Shown one piece after another: positions 8,444 to 24,083 of a stretch of DNA of 64,000 nt (the first letter of the stretch is position 1; the number at the start of each line of letters is the position of its first letter). The position numbers and the translations under genes are program-made. Origin of the DNA: Gammaproteobacteria bacterium (GTDB lineage Bacteria > Pseudomonadota > Gammaproteobacteria > SZUA-229); contig JAOULC010000010.1 in NCBI GenBank assembly GCA_029882215.1, positions 1 to 64,000 on the forward strand, written 5' to 3'. The notes below the pieces were generated by a model. It saw only the letters and a program-made list of their open reading frames with translations, was not told the origin of the DNA and did not search any database.

Positions 8444-8878
8444 ATGGCTAAGAAAGTCCAGGCTTACATCAAGCTGCAGGTTAAGGCAGGTGAAGCAAAT
8501 CCAAGTCCACCAGTTGGTCCAGCTTTGGGTCAGCATGGTGTTAACATCATGGAGTTCTGTAAGGCGTTTAACGCGGCTACTCAAAGTATAGAAAAAGGCT
8601 TGCCAGTACCGGTTATCATTACTGTTTATGCAGATCGTAGCTTCACATATGTTACTAAATCAACACCGGCATCGGTTCTTCTTCGTAAGATCTCAGGTGT
8701 TGCAAAAGGTAGTTCTACTCCTAACACTGTAAAAGTGGGTTCTGTGACTCGTGCGCAGTTAGAGGAAATAGCAACGTCTAAGAAATCAGATTTAACAGCT
8801 GCTAATATGGATGCGGCTGTTAGAACTATTGCAGGTACTGCGCGTAGTATGGGTCTGACTGTAGAGGGTGTTGAGTAA
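8444..8878 (+). CDS. rplK: 50S ribosomal protein L11
   Basis: 144 aa. It binds the GTPase-associated centre of 23S rRNA. The N-terminal [24 protein letters not shown] and C-terminal RNA-binding region ([16 protein letters not shown]...[12 protein letters not shown]) are conserved. The stop overlaps the rplA start by one base (TAATG), implying translational coupling. Confidence 0.98.
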   Translation: MAKKVQAYIKLQVKAGEANPSPPVGPALGQHGVNIMEFCKAFNAATQSIEKGLPVPVIITVYADRSFTYVTKSTPASVLLRKISGVAKGSSTPNTVKVGSVTRAQLEEIATSKKSDLTAANMDAAVRTIAGTARSMGLTVEGVE

Positions 8879-9567
8879 TGGCTAAGTTATCTAAACGTGC
8901 AAAAATCTTTGCTGAAAAAGTAGATTCAAACAAGTCTTACACTATAGATGAAGCGTTCTCATTGGTAAAAGAACTTGCTAATGCAAAGTTTGCGGAGTCT
9001 ATCGATGTGGCTGTTAATCTGGGTATCGACCCTAAGAAGTCTGATCAGGTTGTTCGCGGCGCTACCATTATGCCAAACGGTACAGGTAAAACTGTACGTG
9101 TTGCTGTATTCGCTCAGGGTGCTAATGCAGATGCCGCTAAAGAAGCTGGTGCTGATGTGGTTGGTTTTGAAGATCTGGCTGAGAGCATTAAAGGTGGTGA
9201 TCTGAACTTTGATGTTGTAATTGCTTCTCCGGATGCAATGCGCGTGGTTGGTGCATTAGGTCAGGTGCTTGGTCCTCGTGGCTTAATGCCTAATCCAAAA
9301 GTGGGTACCGTTACTCCTGATGTGGCTACGGCTGTTAAGAACGCAAAGTCGGGCCAGGTTCGCTATCGTGCGGACAAGGGTGGTATTATTCATGCTTCAA
9401 TCGGCAAGGCTGACTTTGAAAATGATGCGTTAAAAGGCAATCTTGCTGCACTGATTTCTGATTTGAATAAAGCAAAGCCATCGCAGGCTAAAGGTGTCTA
9501 CTTGAGGAATATTGCGATTTCTTCAACCATGGGCCCTGGTGTCAGAGTCGATATCTCAAGTTTATAA
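8878..9567 (+). CDS. rplA: 50S ribosomal protein L1
   Basis: 229 aa. Two-domain protein of the L1 stalk and, in E. coli, the translational repressor of its own operon. Conserved [36 protein letters not shown] and [15 protein letters not shown] are present. Overlaps rplK by 1 nt. Confidence 0.98.
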   Translation: MAKLSKRAKIFAEKVDSNKSYTIDEAFSLVKELANAKFAESIDVAVNLGIDPKKSDQVVRGATIMPNGTGKTVRVAVFAQGANADAAKEAGADVVGFEDLAESIKGGDLNFDVVIASPDAMRVVGALGQVLGPRGLMPNPKVGTVTPDVATAVKNAKSGQVRYRADKGGIIHASIGKADFENDALKGNLAALISDLNKAKPSQAKGVYLRNIAISSTMGPGVRVDISSL

Positions 9568-9600
9568 AGTTTTGACCGTATAGCCTGCTTGCAGGCTGTA

Positions 9601-9765
9601 TGTACGTCAAAGACCGTGGGTGTGAGTAATGAACGTTACTCGCTTAATTGATATAAGTCTGCCTACGCAGGCGGTAGTCCCGAATTTTCGGTTCGCCGTA
9701 GGTTGGTTGCTCCCCGGAGTAACTTGTATTAGATCGGATTTTTAAATCCATTAGATCTGGAGAAG
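9601..9765 (+). ncRNA. L10 leader region upstream of rplJ
   Basis: The 203-nt gap between rplA and rplJ is a structured, GC-richer leader (CTGCCTACGCAGGCGGTAG and CGGTTCGCCGTAGG segments) ending at the rplJ ribosome-binding site. In E. coli, L10-(L7/L12)4 binds such a leader to repress rplJL translation. The call rests on position and visible complementary segments; boundaries are approximate. A small hairpin AGCCTG-CTTG-CAGGCT (9582-9597) precedes it. Confidence 0.6.
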
Positions 9766-9770
9766 TAAAC

Positions 9771-10301
9771 GTGGCATTAAATCTCGAAGACAAAAAAAGC
9801 ATTGTCGCTGAGGTTGCTGCGGTTGCTGCTACAGCCCATTCGGCTGTTGCTGCTGAGTACAGTGGTTTAACGGTTGGTGAAATGACCGAGTTACGTGTTA
9901 AAGCACGTAATGAGGGTGTTTACCTGAGGGTTGTGAAAAATACTTTAGCTCGTAGAGCATTTGAAGGAACTGATTTTGAGTGTATGGCAGATGACCTGGT
10001 AGGTCAGCTTGTGCTTGCGCTATCAATTGAAGATCCGGGTTGTGCTGCTCGTGTAATTAAAGATTTTTCAAAAGAACATGACAAATTAGTCACCAAAATG
10101 GTGTCGATTGGTGGTCAGAAACTGGAAGCGTCAGCACTGGCGCAACTGGCGAGCTTACCTACTTATGATCAGGCTATCAGCATGCTGATGTCGGTTATGA
10201 AAGCACCGGTTGAGAAATTTGTTCGTACTTTGGCAGAACCGCACACTAAGATGGTTCGTACTGTTGCGGCAGTTCGTGATCAGAAACAGGCGTCTGCATA
10301 A
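9771..10301 (+). CDS. rplJ: 50S ribosomal protein L10
   Basis: 176 aa, GTG start with TGGAGAAG just upstream. Stalk base protein that binds 23S rRNA and holds L7/L12 dimers through its C-terminal helix. The N-terminal region ALNLEDKKSIVAEVAAVA...AEYSGLTVGEMTELRVKARNEGVYLRVVKNTLARRA is typical. Feedback regulation by the L10 leader is expected. Confidence 0.98.
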   Translation: MALNLEDKKSIVAEVAAVAATAHSAVAAEYSGLTVGEMTELRVKARNEGVYLRVVKNTLARRAFEGTDFECMADDLVGQLVLALSIEDPGCAARVIKDFSKEHDKLVTKMVSIGGQKLEASALAQLASLPTYDQAISMLMSVMKAPVEKFVRTLAEPHTKMVRTVAAVRDQKQASA

Positions 10302-10361
10302 TTTAAATTAAATGATTTAACCTCGGTTGAATCGAACTGAAAAGAATACTGGAGAATTACC

Positions 10362-10733
10362 GTGGCTGTATCTAAAGATGATATTTTAGACACTATTTCA
10401 AATATGTCTGTAATGGAAGTTGTTGAGTTAATCGAAGCAATGGAAGAGAAGTTCGGCGTTTCTGCTGCTGCAGCTGTTGCTGTTGCTGCACCTGCTGCTG
10501 CTGGTGAAGCTGCTGCTGAAAAAGAAGACTTTGATGTTGTTATGACTTCTTTCGGCGAAAATAAAGTAGCTGTAATCAAAGCTGTTCGTGGCATTACAGG
10601 TCTTGGTCTTAAAGAAGCTAAAGAGATGGTTGAAGGCGTTCCTTCTACTATTAAAGAAGCTGCACCTAAAGGCGAAGCTGAAGAAATCAAGAAAACTCTG
10701 GAAGAAGCTGGCGCTGCTGTCGATCTTAAATAG
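10362..10733 (+). CDS. rplL: 50S ribosomal protein L7/L12
   Basis: 123 aa, GTG start with GGAG. N-terminal dimerisation helices ([28 protein letters not shown]), an Ala-rich hinge (about 38-53) and the factor-binding C-terminal domain ([24 protein letters not shown]). It recruits and stimulates translational GTPases such as the EF-Tu and EF-G encoded in this window. Confidence 0.98.
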   Translation: MAVSKDDILDTISNMSVMEVVELIEAMEEKFGVSAAAAVAVAAPAAAGEAAAEKEDFDVVMTSFGENKVAVIKAVRGITGLGLKEAKEMVEGVPSTIKEAAPKGEAEEIKKTLEEAGAAVDLK

Positions 10734-10778
10734 TAAGCTTCAGACACTTGCTGAATATCAGTATATTTCGGCTTGATT

Positions 10779-10814
10779 GAAAGGCTGGTGACGAATTTGT
10801 CGCCGGCCTTTTCC
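10779..10814 (+). terminator. rplL-rpoB attenuator
   Basis: Stem AAGGCTGGTGAC / GTCGCCGGCCTT with loop GAATTT, followed by TTCC. It matches the partial terminator between rplL and rpoB in E. coli, which reduces read-through so that RNA polymerase subunits are made at lower levels than ribosomal proteins. The short T tract fits attenuation rather than full termination. Confidence 0.75.
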
Positions 10815-10886
10815 TGCTTGTGGTTACAGGATTTGTAACACAGGCTGTATAATTTAATTGGCAATATTTACTTAAGAGGATTCCCG

Positions 10887-15038
<4,152 letters not shown>

Positions 15039-15047
15039 TCGGGCGAA

Positions 15048-15074
15048 GTTATCGCCGCTTTATCCGGCGATAAC
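15048..15074 (+). other. Perfect 10-bp hairpin between rpoB and rpoC
   Basis: GTTATCGCCG - CTTTATC - CGGCGATAAC in the 87-nt rpoB-rpoC gap. No T tract follows, so it is not an intrinsic terminator. It may be an mRNA processing or stabilising element. Confidence 0.65.
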
Positions 15075-15125
15075 CTTGATTGATTTATTTACGATTACAA
15101 CCGATTTATCTTTAGGAGATAGGCC

Positions 15126-18100
15126 TTGAAAGATCTGCTCAAGCTTATAAAGCAACAAGGTCATGTTGAAGACTTTGATGCCATTCGTATTGGTCTTGCA
15201 TCACCCGACATGATTCGTTCATGGTCATACGGCGAAGTAAAAAAGCCGGAGACTATTAATTACCGTACTTTCAAACCGGAACGTGACGGATTGTTTTGTG
15301 CCAAGATATTTGGTCCGATCAAGGATTTTGAATGCCTGTGTGGTAAATACAAGCGTTTAAAGCACCGCGGTGTTGTTTGTGAAAAATGTGGTGTTGAGGT
15401 TACTCAGTCTAAAGTTCGCCGAGATCGTATGGGTCATATCGACCTGGCGAGCCCGGTTGCACATATCTGGTTTTTGAAGTCACTGCCGTCCCGTATTGGT
15501 TTGCTGTTGGATATGACGCTGCGTGAAATTGAGCGTGTGCTTTACTTTGAAGCGTTTGTGGTCACAGACCCTGGTATGACCACGCTTGAGCCAAAGCAGT
15601 TGTTAACAGATGAAACGTATTTGGAAGCGATTGAAGAGCACGGTGATGAGTTTGAAGCACTGATGGGTGCTGAAGCAATTTACAAATTATTGTCGCGTCT
15701 TGATCTTGAAAAAGAAACGGTTCAGTTACGTGAAGATATGGGAGCCACCAAATCTGAAACTAAACTGAAGCGACTTTCAAAGCGTTTGAAACTGGTTGAG
15801 TCATTCATTCAGTCTGGCAACAAGCCGCAATGGATGATTATGACAATTCTGCCGGTTCTGCCGCCAGATTTACGACCATTGGTTCCGCTTGATGGAGGTC
15901 GATTTGCAACCTCTGATCTGAATGACTTATATCGTCGCGTTATCAATCGTAATAACCGTCTGAAGCGTCTGTTAGAGCTTTATGCACCTGACATCATTGT
16001 GCGTAATGAAAAACGTATGTTACAAGAGTCGGTTGATGCATTGCTGGATAACGGCCGTCGTGGTCGTGCGATTACCGGTACTAACAAGCGCCCACTTAAA
16101 TCTTTGGCTGATATGATCAAAGGTAAGCAGGGTCGTTTCCGTCAGAACTTGTTAGGTAAGCGTGTTGATTACTCGGGTCGTTCGGTTATCGTGGTTGGTC
16201 CTAAGCTGAAATTGCATCAGTGCGGTCTGCCGAAGAAAATGGCGCTGGAATTATTCAAGCCGTTTATCTTCTCTAAACTACACCGTCGTGGCCTGGCTAC
16301 TACGATTAAAGCGGCTAAGAAGCTGGTTGAGAAAGAAGGTGCGGAAGTTTGGGATATCCTCGATGAAGTTATTCGCGAGCATCCTGTTATGTTAAACCGT
16401 GCACCTACATTGCATAGACTGGGTATTCAGGCGTTCGAGCCGGTACTGATTGAAGGTAAAGCAATTCAGCTGCACCCGTTAGTTTGTACCGCATTTAACG
16501 CTGACTTTGATGGCGACCAAATGGCGGTACACGTGCCATTGTCAATAGAAGCGCAGTTAGAAACACGTGCCTTAATGTTGTCGACGAATAACGTGCTGTC
16601 CCCGGCTTCCGGTGAGCCAATTATAGTACCGTCTCAGGATATCGTTCTGGGTTTGTATTATATGACGCGTACATCAATCAATGACAAAGGTGAAGGCATG
16701 TACTTTGCTGATGTGACTGAAGCTGAGCGTGCTTATGAAAGTGGCGTAGTGTCATTGCAATCTTTCGTTAAAATTCGTATCAAAGAAGTTTCTCAGGATG
16801 CGAACGGCGAAAGAGTTGTAACTCGTAAGATCTATGAGACGACTGTTGGTCGTGCAATTATCTCTGATATATTGCCAGATAATATCCCATTTGAAGTGGT
16901 TGACAAAGATCTGAGCAAGAAAGCGATTTCTAACCTGATCAATGTTTGTTATCGCCGGGTTGGTTTGAAAGATACCGTTATCTTTGCAGATAAACTGATG
17001 TATACCGGGTTTAAGTTTTCAACTAAGGCCGGTGCATCGATCTGTATTGGTGACATGGTTATACCTGATGAAAAAGCACCTTTATTAGCCGCTGCAGAAG
17101 CCGAAGTTCGGGAAATTGAAGAGCAGTATTCTTCAGGCTTGGTAACTAATGGTGAGCGTTACAATAAAGTCGTTGATATCTGGTCACATGCTAATGATCG
17201 TGTTGCGAAAGCAATGATGGATAAACTGGGCACTGATGATGTTGTTACTAAAGATGGTGAAACAGTTAAGCAACCATCATTTAATAATATCTTTATGATG
17301 GCTGACTCAGGCGCTCGTGGTAGTGCTGCGCAGATTCGTCAGTTGGCTGGTATGCGTGGCCTGATGGCTAAACCTGATGGTTCTATTATCGAAACGCCGA
17401 TCAAGGCCAACTTCCGTGAAGGTCTTGACGTATTACAGTACTTTATCTCGACTCACGGTGCCCGTAAGGGTCTTGCTGATACCGCACTTAAAACAGCGAA
17501 CTCGGGTTACCTGACCCGCCGTTTGGTTGATGTCGCACAGGATATGGTTGTATCTGTTGATGACTGTGGTACAGAAAATGGCCTGACAATGACACCAATC
17601 ATCGAAGGTGGTGATGTTGTTCTGCCATTGCACGAGCGGACATTGGGTCGTGTGACCGCGGTTGATGTGTTCAAGCCTGGTACAGAAGAGTTGCTGGTCG
17701 AAAAGGCAACAATGCTGGATGAAACGCTGGTCAAGCTGCTGGAAAATAATGGTGTTGATGAGTTGCTGGTGCGTTCAGCAATCACCTGTGATGCTGAATA
17801 CGGCGTATGTAAGAAATGTTATGGCCGTGACTTAGGTCGAGGTCACCTTGTTAACCGTGGTGAGGCTGTCGGTGTTATTGCAGCGCAGTCAATCGGTGAG
17901 CCGGGTACACAGTTAACGATGCGTACATTCCACATTGGTGGTGCAGCATCTCGATCTGCAGCGGCTAATAACATAGCTGTCAAGACAACGGGTTCGATGC
18001 GCTATCACAAAATGAAGGTTGTTAAGCAGACAAGTGGTAACTATGTGTCGGTTTCTCGTTCAGGTGAAATTGGTGTTGTTGATGAGTCGGGTCGTGAGAA

Positions 18101-19316
18101 AGAGCGTTATAAGTTACCATACGGCGCTATCATTACCGTTGCAGAAGGAAAACCTGTAGACGCGGGGCAGATTGTTGCGACCTGGGATCCGCACACGCAT
18201 CCAATCATCACTGAGGTGGAAGGTAGGCTTCAGTTTGGTGAGTTCATCGAAGGCGTTTCTGTGCAAAAAGAAGCGGACGAAGTAACAGGTCTGTCATCCA
18301 TTGTTGTTATAGATGCTAAACAGCGTAGCAGTGCCGGTCGTGATTTACGTCCAATGGTTAAGCTGGTTGATGATAAAGGCAATGACCTGATGATTGCTGG
18401 CAGTGATATCCCTGCGCAGTACTTCCTGCCTGGTGGTGCTATCGTTAACCTAGCAGATGGTGCTCAAGTAGCGGTCGGTGATGTTGTTGCACGTATACCT
18501 CAGGAATCGAGCAAAACGCGTGATATTACCGGTGGTCTGCCACGAGTTGCTGACTTATTCGAGGCGCGTAAGCCTAAAGAGTCGGCTATTCTGGCTGAAA
18601 TTACAGGTATTATTGGCTTTGGTAAAGAAACCAAAGGTAAGCAACGCCTGATGATTACCGATGATAATGGTGAGACTTACGAAGAGCTTATTCCTAAGTG
18701 GCGTCATATCAATGCGTTCGAGGGTGAGCGTGTGGTTCAGGGTGAGATGCTGGCTGATGGCGAGTTAAACCCGCACGATATCCTTCGACTGAAGGGTGTA
18801 GAACCGCTGGCAGAGTATCTGGTTAAGGAAATTCAGGATGTTTATCGCCTGCAGGGTGTAAAAATCAATGATAAGCACATCGAAGTTATTGTAAGGCAGA
18901 TGCTGCGTAAGGTTGATATTCATACTTCGGGTGATAGTCAGTTCCTGAAGGGTGAAATCCTGGAATACAGACGCATCGTTGAAGAAAATGAGAAGCTAAT
19001 AGCAGCCGGTAAGGCACCTTGTACATTCCAGCGTGTTCTGCTGGGTATTACTAAGGGCTCATTGGTGACAGAGTCATTTATTTCGGCAGCATCCTTCCAG
19101 GAGACTACCCGTGTTCTGACTGAAGCGGCAGTTCGCGGCAGTAAAGATGATCTTCGTGGTTTGAAAGAGAATGTAATTGTAGGTCGTTTGATCCCTGCGG
19201 GAACAGGTCTTGCATTCCATGATGAGCGTAGAAGACTAAGATCTGGCTTCGATGTGCCGGTTACCTCTGACTTGCCAGTATCTGGTGAGGAAGAAGCCGT
19301 AGAAGAAGACAGTTAG
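15126..19316 (+). CDS. rpoC: DNA-directed RNA polymerase beta' subunit
   Basis: 1396 aa, TTG start preceded by TAGGAGATAGG. Catalytic subunit: [12 protein letters not shown] (about 458-464) carries the three Asp that bind Mg2+. The first zinc site [20 protein letters not shown] and second zinc site [16 protein letters not shown] are complete. The bridge/trigger-loop region [18 protein letters not shown] and the C-terminal conserved block are present. It runs behind rpoB with the intercistronic hairpin between. Confidence 0.99.
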   Translation: MKDLLKLIKQQGHVEDFDAIRIGLASPDMIRSWSYGEVKKPETINYRTFKPERDGLFCAKIFGPIKDFECLCGKYKRLKHRGVVCEKCGVEVTQSKVRRDRMGHIDLASPVAHIWFLKSLPSRIGLLLDMTLREIERVLYFEAFVVTDPGMTTLEPKQLLTDETYLEAIEEHGDEFEALMGAEAIYKLLSRLDLEKETVQLREDMGATKSETKLKRLSKRLKLVESFIQSGNKPQWMIMTILPVLPPDLRPLVPLDGGRFATSDLNDLYRRVINRNNRLKRLLELYAPDIIVRNEKRMLQESVDALLDNGRRGRAITGTNKRPLKSLADMIKGKQGRFRQNLLGKRVDYSGRSVIVVGPKLKLHQCGLPKKMALELFKPFIFSKLHRRGLATTIKAAKKLVEKEGAEVWDILDEVIREHPVMLNRAPTLHRLGIQAFEPVLIEGKAIQLHPLVCTAFNADFDGDQMAVHVPLSIEAQLETRALMLSTNNVLSPASGEPIIVPSQDIVLGLYYMTRTSINDKGEGMYFADVTEAERAYESGVVSLQSFVKIRIKEVSQDANGERVVTRKIYETTVGRAIISDILPDNIPFEVVDKDLSKKAISNLINVCYRRVGLKDTVIFADKLMYTGFKFSTKAGASICIGDMVIPDEKAPLLAAAEAEVREIEEQYSSGLVTNGERYNKVVDIWSHANDRVAKAMMDKLGTDDVVTKDGETVKQPSFNNIFMMADSGARGSAAQIRQLAGMRGLMAKPDGSIIETPIKANFREGLDVLQYFISTHGARKGLADTALKTANSGYLTRRLVDVAQDMVVSVDDCGTENGLTMTPIIEGGDVVLPLHERTLGRVTAVDVFKPGTEELLVEKATMLDETLVKLLENNGVDELLVRSAITCDAEYGVCKKCYGRDLGRGHLVNRGEAVGVIAAQSIGEPGTQLTMRTFHIGGAASRSAAANNIAVKTTGSMRYHKMKVVKQTSGNYVSVSRSGEIGVVDESGREKERYKLPYGAIITVAEGKPVDAGQIVATWDPHTHPIITEVEGRLQFGEFIEGVSVQKEADEVTGLSSIVVIDAKQRSSAGRDLRPMVKLVDDKGNDLMIAGSDIPAQYFLPGGAIVNLADGAQVAVGDVVARIPQESSKTRDITGGLPRVADLFEARKPKESAILAEITGIIGFGKETKGKQRLMITDDNGETYEELIPKWRHINAFEGERVVQGEMLADGELNPHDILRLKGVEPLAEYLVKEIQDVYRLQGVKINDKHIEVIVRQMLRKVDIHTSGDSQFLKGEILEYRRIVEENEKLIAAGKAPCTFQRVLLGITKGSLVTESFISAASFQETTRVLTEAAVRGSKDDLRGLKENVIVGRLIPAGTGLAFHDERRRLRSGFDVPVTSDLPVSGEEEAVEEDS

Positions 19317-19321
19317 CCATA

Positions 19322-19351
19322 TTAACAAAAGCAGTATTGTTCTTTTGTTAA
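19322..19351 (+). other. Hairpin downstream of rpoC
   Basis: TTAACAAAAG / CTTTTGTTAA with a 10-nt loop, directly after the rpoC stop. The stem is A/T-rich and no T tract follows, so it is at best a weak terminator. It may define the 3' end of the rpoBC transcript. Confidence 0.4.
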
Positions 19352-19367
19352 ATAATCATATAGCCTC

Positions 19368-19396
19368 TTGACAGAGGCTAGTTAGAAGCATAGTAT
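19368..19396 (+). promoter_or_regulatory. Candidate str operon promoter
   Basis: Perfect -35 TTGACA (19368-19373), 17-bp spacer, -10 TAGTAT (19391-19396), then GC-rich TGCGCCTCGCG. The -35 sits in the loop of a small hairpin TAGCCTC-TTGACA-GAGGCTA. The predicted transcript begins with another hairpin, GCGACAG...CTGTCGC (19406-19429), forming a leader of about 95 nt before rpsL. Confidence 0.65.
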
Positions 19397-19499
19397 GTGC
19401 GCCTCGCGACAGGCTGGTTGGTCTGTCGCTTGCGTTTTATGCATTTAAATTGCTAGTTATGTACCTGGGTGTAAAGCAGGTTTTGGAGAATAGTGTTCC

Positions 19500-19874
19500 A
19501 TGACAACGATTAATCAATTGGTTCGTAAGCCGCGTAAGCGCAAGCCAGTGAAAACTAATGTACCGGCATTGGAAGCATGCCCACAAAGACGTGGTGTTTG
19601 TACTCGTGTTTATACCACAACGCCGAAGAAGCCAAACTCTGCGATGCGTAAAGTGGCTCGTGTGCGTTTGACTAGTGGCTTTGAAGTGACCAGTTATATT
19701 GGTGGTGAAGGTCATAATTTACAGGAACACTCGGTGATATTGATTCGCGGTGGTCGTGTAAAAGATTTACCTGGTGTTCGTTATCACGTGGTTCGCGGTA
19801 GCCTGGATACACAGGGTGTTTCAACTCGTAGACAAGGCCGTTCTAAATACGGTACTAAGCGACCTAAAGGTTAA
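19500..19874 (+). CDS. rpsL: 30S ribosomal protein S12
   Basis: 124 aa. Decoding-centre protein. The streptomycin-related positions are the usual sensitive residues ([16 protein letters not shown] and [17 protein letters not shown], with Lys at both classical sites). First gene of the str operon. Confidence 0.99.
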   Translation: MTTINQLVRKPRKRKPVKTNVPALEACPQRRGVCTRVYTTTPKKPNSAMRKVARVRLTSGFEVTSYIGGEGHNLQEHSVILIRGGRVKDLPGVRYHVVRGSLDTQGVSTRRQGRSKYGTKRPKG

Positions 19875-19888
19875 TTTCGGATACTGAT

Positions 19889-20359
19889 ATGCCTAGAAGA
19901 AGAGAAGTCCCAAAACGCGTTATATTGCCAGATCCTAAATTTGGAAATCTGGTTTTAGCTAAATTCGTTAATATGATTATGCTTAGTGGTAAAAAGGCTG
20001 TAGCAGAAAAAATCGTATACGGCGCATTAGATCGTATTAGTGAGAAGGGTAATGAAGTGCCTGTCGATCTGCTTGAGAAAGCGTTAGACAACGTTAGTCC
20101 TGCTGTTGAGGTTAAATCTCGTCGTGTAGGTGGTGCTACTTATCAGGTTCCAGTTGAGGTGCGCCACAACCGTCGTCAAACACTGGCGATGCGCTGGATT
20201 ATTGATGCAGCGCGTAAGCGTGGCGAAAAGTCAATGCAGTTAAAGTTAGCTGGTGAATTAATGGATGCTTCTGAGAACCGTGGTTCTGCTGTTAAGAAGC
20301 GTGAAGATACTCACCGTATGGCTGATGCTAATAAGGCGTTTGCACATTACCGTTGGTAA
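19889..20359 (+). CDS. rpsG: 30S ribosomal protein S7
   Basis: 156 aa. Primary 16S rRNA binder that nucleates the 30S head; in E. coli it also represses str translation from the rpsL-rpsG junction. [44 protein letters not shown] and [20 protein letters not shown] are conserved. It starts 14 nt after rpsL, so the longer E. coli-type intercistronic S7 target is not obvious here. Confidence 0.99.
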   Translation: MPRRREVPKRVILPDPKFGNLVLAKFVNMIMLSGKKAVAEKIVYGALDRISEKGNEVPVDLLEKALDNVSPAVEVKSRRVGGATYQVPVEVRHNRRQTLAMRWIIDAARKRGEKSMQLKLAGELMDASENRGSAVKKREDTHRMADANKAFAHYRW

Positions 20360-20392
20360 TATCAAAAGTAATATTAGTATAAGGTCCTAATA

Positions 20393-22480
20393 GTGGCACG
20401 CACAACTCCAATAGAGCGTTATCGTAACGTTGGCATCATGGCGCATATTGATGCGGGTAAGACGACAACGACAGAGAGGGTGCTGTACTACACTGGTGTA
20501 TCTCACAAGATTGGTGAGGTACATGATGGTGCTGCTACCATGGACTGGATGGAACAAGAGCAGGAGCGTGGTATCACTATCACCTCTGCTGCTACAACCT
20601 GTTTCTGGAAAGGTATGGATAAGCAATACGATGAACATCGTATTAATATAATCGATACCCCGGGACATGTGGATTTTACGATTGAAGTTGAGCGTTCATT
20701 ACGGGTGCTTGATGGTGCGGTTGCGGTGTTTTGTGCGGTTGGTGGTGTAGAGCCTCAATCCGAAACAGTGTGGCGTCAGGCTGATAAATACAAAGTGCCC
20801 AGGCTGGCGTTTGTTAATAAGATGGATCGTACTGGCGCAGATCTTCTGCGTGTGGTGGGTCAGCTTGAAACAAGGCTGGGTGCAAATCCGGTGCCGATGC
20901 AAATTGCTATCGGTTCCGAAGAGTTATTCGAGGGTGTTGTCGATCTTGTTAAGATGAAGGCAATATTTTGGGATGAAGAAAATATGGGTATTGCGTTTGA
21001 AGAATGCGATATCCCGCCAGATCTCCAAGGTCTGGCTGCTGAGTGGCGCGAGCGCATGCTCGAGGCTGCGGCAGAGTCCTCTGAAGAATTGATGGATAAG
21101 TACCTTGAAGAAGGCGATCTGTCGACAGAAGACATTAAGCAGGGTATTAGAGCTCGTACTTTATTAAATGAGCTCGTTCCTGTTTTTTGTGGTTCTGCCT
21201 TTAAGAATAAAGGTGTGCAGTCGATGTTAGACGGTATTGTTGATTACATGCCCTCACCGTTGGATGTGCCGCCAATTAAAGGTGAGATGATGGATGGTTC
21301 TGAGGTGATCAGGCATCCTAAAGATGAAGAGCCGTTTTCGGCGTTGGCGTTCAAGATAGCAACAGATCCGTTTGTTGGTAGTTTGACGTTTTTTAGGGTT
21401 TACTCGGGTGTTTTAAAAACGGGTGACTCTGTCTTTAACTCGGTTAAAGAGAAGAAGGATCGCGTTGGTCGTATTGTGCAAATGCATGCCAATAGTCGTG
21501 AAGAGATTAAAGAAGTTCGAGCGGGTGATATTGCTGCTGTTATCGGGCTTAAAAATGTAACGACCGGTGATACCTTGTGTGTTGCAGATGCGCCAGTGGT
21601 GTTAGAACGAATGGATTTTCCGGAGCCTGTTATTTCTGTGGCTGTGGAACCAAAGACGCTCGCTGACCAGGATAAGATGACTATAGCGCTAAGTAAATTA
21701 GCGGATGAGGATCCATCTTTTCGTGTACGTACCGATGAAGAATCAGGTCAGGTGGTTATCGCAGGAATGGGTGAGTTGCATCTTGAGATAATCATTGATC
21801 GCATGAAGCGGGAGTTTGGTGTTGCCGCTAATGTTGGTAACCCGCAGGTGGCTTACCGTGAAACAATACGTAAGTCAGCTGAGCAGGAAGGCAAATTTAT
21901 TCGTCAGTCAGGCGGACGTGGGCAATATGGTCATGTTTGGTTGAGGGTAGAACCACTAAATGAGGGCTCGGGTTATGAGTTCGTCAATGAAGTGGTTGGT
22001 GGCGTGGTGCCTAAAGAGTATATCTCCTCTGTTGATCAGGGGATAAGAGATCAGATGGAGAGCGGGGTGCTTGGTAGTTATCCGCTAGTTGATCTCAGGG
22101 TTACATTGTTTGATGGTTCTTATCATGATGTTGACTCTAATGAATTAGCTTTCAAAATAGCTGGTTCCATTGGTTTAAGGCAGGCAGTTCTAGAAGCTAA
22201 CCCTGTCTTACTGGAGCCAGTAATGAAGGTTGAGGTCGTTACCCCTGAGGATAATATGGGTGACGTAATAGGCGATCTCAGTAGAAGGCGGGGTATTGTT
22301 CAGGGTATGGATGATGTACCTGCTGGTAAGGTAATAAATGCTGAAGTTCCGCTGTCGGAAATGTTTGGTTATGCAACATCTTTAAGGTCTGCGACTCAGG
22401 GCCGTGCTACTTACTCGATGGAGTTTGCGCACTACTCTGAAGCTCCATCAAGTGTTGCGGATGTTGTGATTAATCACTAA
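20393..22480 (+). CDS. fusA: Elongation factor G
   Basis: 695 aa, GTG start. Translocation GTPase. G1 [19 protein letters not shown], switch [25 protein letters not shown] and G4 NKMDRTGAD are present. Domain IV shows the [15 protein letters not shown] block, and the C-terminal domain runs to [22 protein letters not shown]. Third gene of the str operon. Confidence 0.99.
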   Translation: MARTTPIERYRNVGIMAHIDAGKTTTTERVLYYTGVSHKIGEVHDGAATMDWMEQEQERGITITSAATTCFWKGMDKQYDEHRINIIDTPGHVDFTIEVERSLRVLDGAVAVFCAVGGVEPQSETVWRQADKYKVPRLAFVNKMDRTGADLLRVVGQLETRLGANPVPMQIAIGSEELFEGVVDLVKMKAIFWDEENMGIAFEECDIPPDLQGLAAEWRERMLEAAAESSEELMDKYLEEGDLSTEDIKQGIRARTLLNELVPVFCGSAFKNKGVQSMLDGIVDYMPSPLDVPPIKGEMMDGSEVIRHPKDEEPFSALAFKIATDPFVGSLTFFRVYSGVLKTGDSVFNSVKEKKDRVGRIVQMHANSREEIKEVRAGDIAAVIGLKNVTTGDTLCVADAPVVLERMDFPEPVISVAVEPKTLADQDKMTIALSKLADEDPSFRVRTDEESGQVVIAGMGELHLEIIIDRMKREFGVAANVGNPQVAYRETIRKSAEQEGKFIRQSGGRGQYGHVWLRVEPLNEGSGYEFVNEVVGGVVPKEYISSVDQGIRDQMESGVLGSYPLVDLRVTLFDGSYHDVDSNELAFKIAGSIGLRQAVLEANPVLLEPVMKVEVVTPEDNMGDVIGDLSRRRGIVQGMDDVPAGKVINAEVPLSEMFGYATSLRSATQGRATYSMEFAHYSEAPSSVADVVINH

Positions 22481-22519
22481 GTGATTAAAGAATTTAACGA
22501 TTATTAAGAGGTAAGAGCT

Positions 22520-23710
22520 GTGTCTAAGGAAAAGTTCGAACGTAATAAACTACATGTAAACGTGGGCACAATTGGTCACGTTGACCATGGTAAAACCACT
22601 CTGACAGCTGCACTGACTAAGTGTATGGCAGAAAAATTTGGTGGTGCTGTTAAAGCATTTGATCAGATTGATAACGCACCTGAAGAAAGAGCGCGTGGTA
22701 TCACGATCGCCACTTCACACGTTGAATATGAGTCAGATACACGTCACTACGCGCACGTTGACTGCCCGGGACACGCTGACTATGTAAAGAACATGATCAC
22801 TGGTGCTGCTCAAATGGACGGCGCGATTTTAGTATGTTCAGCGGCTGATGGCCCGATGCCACAAACTCGTGAGCACATTTTGTTGTCGCGTCAGGTTGGT
22901 GTGCCGTACATCCTGGTATTCATGAATAAAGCCGATATGGTTGATGATGCTGAGCTGATCGAGCTGGTTGAAATGGAAATCCGTGAGTTATTAGATCTTT
23001 ATGATTTCCCAGGTGATGACACGCCTATCGTTGTTGGTTCTGCATTAAAAGCACTGGAAGGTGATACGTCAGAAATTGGTGTTGAAGCGATCTACAAGCT
23101 GGTAGATGCAATGGATTCTTACATTCCTGATCCAGTGCGTGATACAGACAAAGACTTCCTGATGCCGGTAGAAGATGTGTTCTCTATTTCAGGTCGTGGA
23201 ACAGTAGTCACGGGTCGTATCGAGCGCGGTATTATCAATACTGGTAACGAAATCGAAATCGTTGGTATTCGCGAAACTCAAACCACGACATGTACGGGTG
23301 TTGAGATGTTCCGCAAGCTGCTTGACGAAGGTCGTGCGGGTGATAACGTCGGTCTGTTATTACGTGGTACTAAGCGTGAAGATGTTGAGCGTGGTCAGGT
23401 ATGTTGCAAGCCTGGTTCGGTTAAGCCGCACACAACATTTGAAACAGAAGTTTATATTCTGAGCAAAGATGAAGGTGGCCGTCATACGCCATTCTTTAAC
23501 AACTACCGTCCACAGTTCTACTTCCGTACAACTGATGTGACCGGTGCTTGTGATCTGCCAGAAGGTGTAGAAATGGTAATGCCAGGTGATAACGTCAAAA
23601 TGACAGTTACCCTGATTGCTCCAATCGCGATGGAAGAAGGTTTACGCTTCGCAATTCGTGAAGGTGGCCGTACCGTTGGTGCCGGCGTTGTTAGTAAAAT
23701 TATTGAGTAA
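22520..23710 (+). CDS. tuf: Elongation factor Tu, copy 2
   Basis: 396 aa, GTG start (copy 1 uses ATG). The protein is identical to 6108-7298. The nucleotide sequence is identical from codon 2 until 23665; after that, six synonymous third-position changes occur in the last 46 nt, an abrupt end that fits recent gene conversion. It ends the str operon, and rpsJ begins only 6 nt after its stop codon, so str and rpsJ are probably one transcript. Confidence 0.98.
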   Translation: MSKEKFERNKLHVNVGTIGHVDHGKTTLTAALTKCMAEKFGGAVKAFDQIDNAPEERARGITIATSHVEYESDTRHYAHVDCPGHADYVKNMITGAAQMDGAILVCSAADGPMPQTREHILLSRQVGVPYILVFMNKADMVDDAELIELVEMEIRELLDLYDFPGDDTPIVVGSALKALEGDTSEIGVEAIYKLVDAMDSYIPDPVRDTDKDFLMPVEDVFSISGRGTVVTGRIERGIINTGNEIEIVGIRETQTTTCTGVEMFRKLLDEGRAGDNVGLLLRGTKREDVERGQVCCKPGSVKPHTTFETEVYILSKDEGGRHTPFFNNYRPQFYFRTTDVTGACDLPEGVEMVMPGDNVKMTVTLIAPIAMEEGLRFAIREGGRTVGAGVVSKIIE

Positions 23711-23716
23711 TTAAAA

Positions 23717-24028
23717 ATGGCTAATCAAACAATCCGTATACGTCTTAAAGCTTATGATTATCGCCTGATCGATCGTTCGGCTGGTGAAATCGTAGAAACT
23801 GCAAAGCGTACTGGTGCAAGAGTGCTGGGTCCGATTCCTTTGCCTACTAAAAAAGAGCGCTATACTGTATTGACCTCGCCACATGTTAATAAAGATGCGC
23901 GCGACCAGTATGAGATTCGTACTCATAAACGTTTGCTGGATATCGTTGATCCTACAGATAAGACTGTAGACGCATTGATGAAATTAGATCTGGCAGCTGG
24001 TGTTGATGTGCAAATAAAACTCAACTAA
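23717..24028 (+). CDS. rpsJ: 30S ribosomal protein S10
   Basis: 103 aa. 30S head protein and NusE of the antitermination complex (partner of NusG). [47 protein letters not shown] and [21 protein letters not shown] are conserved. It lies 6 nt after tuf and 121 nt before rplC, so it appears attached to the str transcript rather than heading a separate S10 operon. Confidence 0.98.
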   Translation: MANQTIRIRLKAYDYRLIDRSAGEIVETAKRTGARVLGPIPLPTKKERYTVLTSPHVNKDARDQYEIRTHKRLLDIVDPTDKTVDALMKLDLAAGVDVQIKLN

Positions 24029-24040
24029 TTGGATTTTTTC

Positions 24041-24049
24041 TGTTATAAT
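24041..24049 (+). promoter_or_regulatory. Candidate extended -10 promoter between rpsJ and rplC
   Basis: TGTTATAAT: a perfect TATAAT preceded by the TGn extension. The -35 position (TCAACT) is weak, as is usual for extended -10 promoters. Predicted start is about 24056, giving a leader of about 94 nt before rplC that begins with a strong hairpin. Confidence 0.6.
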
Positions 24050-24061
24050 ACGTGATTCACT

Positions 24062-24083
24062 GGCCCGGAATTACTTCTGGGCC
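24062..24083 (+). promoter_or_regulatory. Leader hairpin upstream of rplC
   Basis: GGCCCGGAA - TTAC - TTCTGGGCC: 9 bp including one G-T pair, tetraloop, no T tract. It lies at the predicted 5' end of the rplC transcript and could be an autoregulatory or stability element. Confidence 0.5.

Noticed and set aside
10280-10864. 194-aa minus-strand ORF opposite rplL
   Set aside because: Antisense shadow of rplL (Ala/Ser-rich from the L7/L12 hinge) that crosses the attenuator; no RBS or domain support.
23711-23716. Classical S10 leader before rpsJ
   Set aside because: Only 6 nt separate tuf and rpsJ; no space for a leader.
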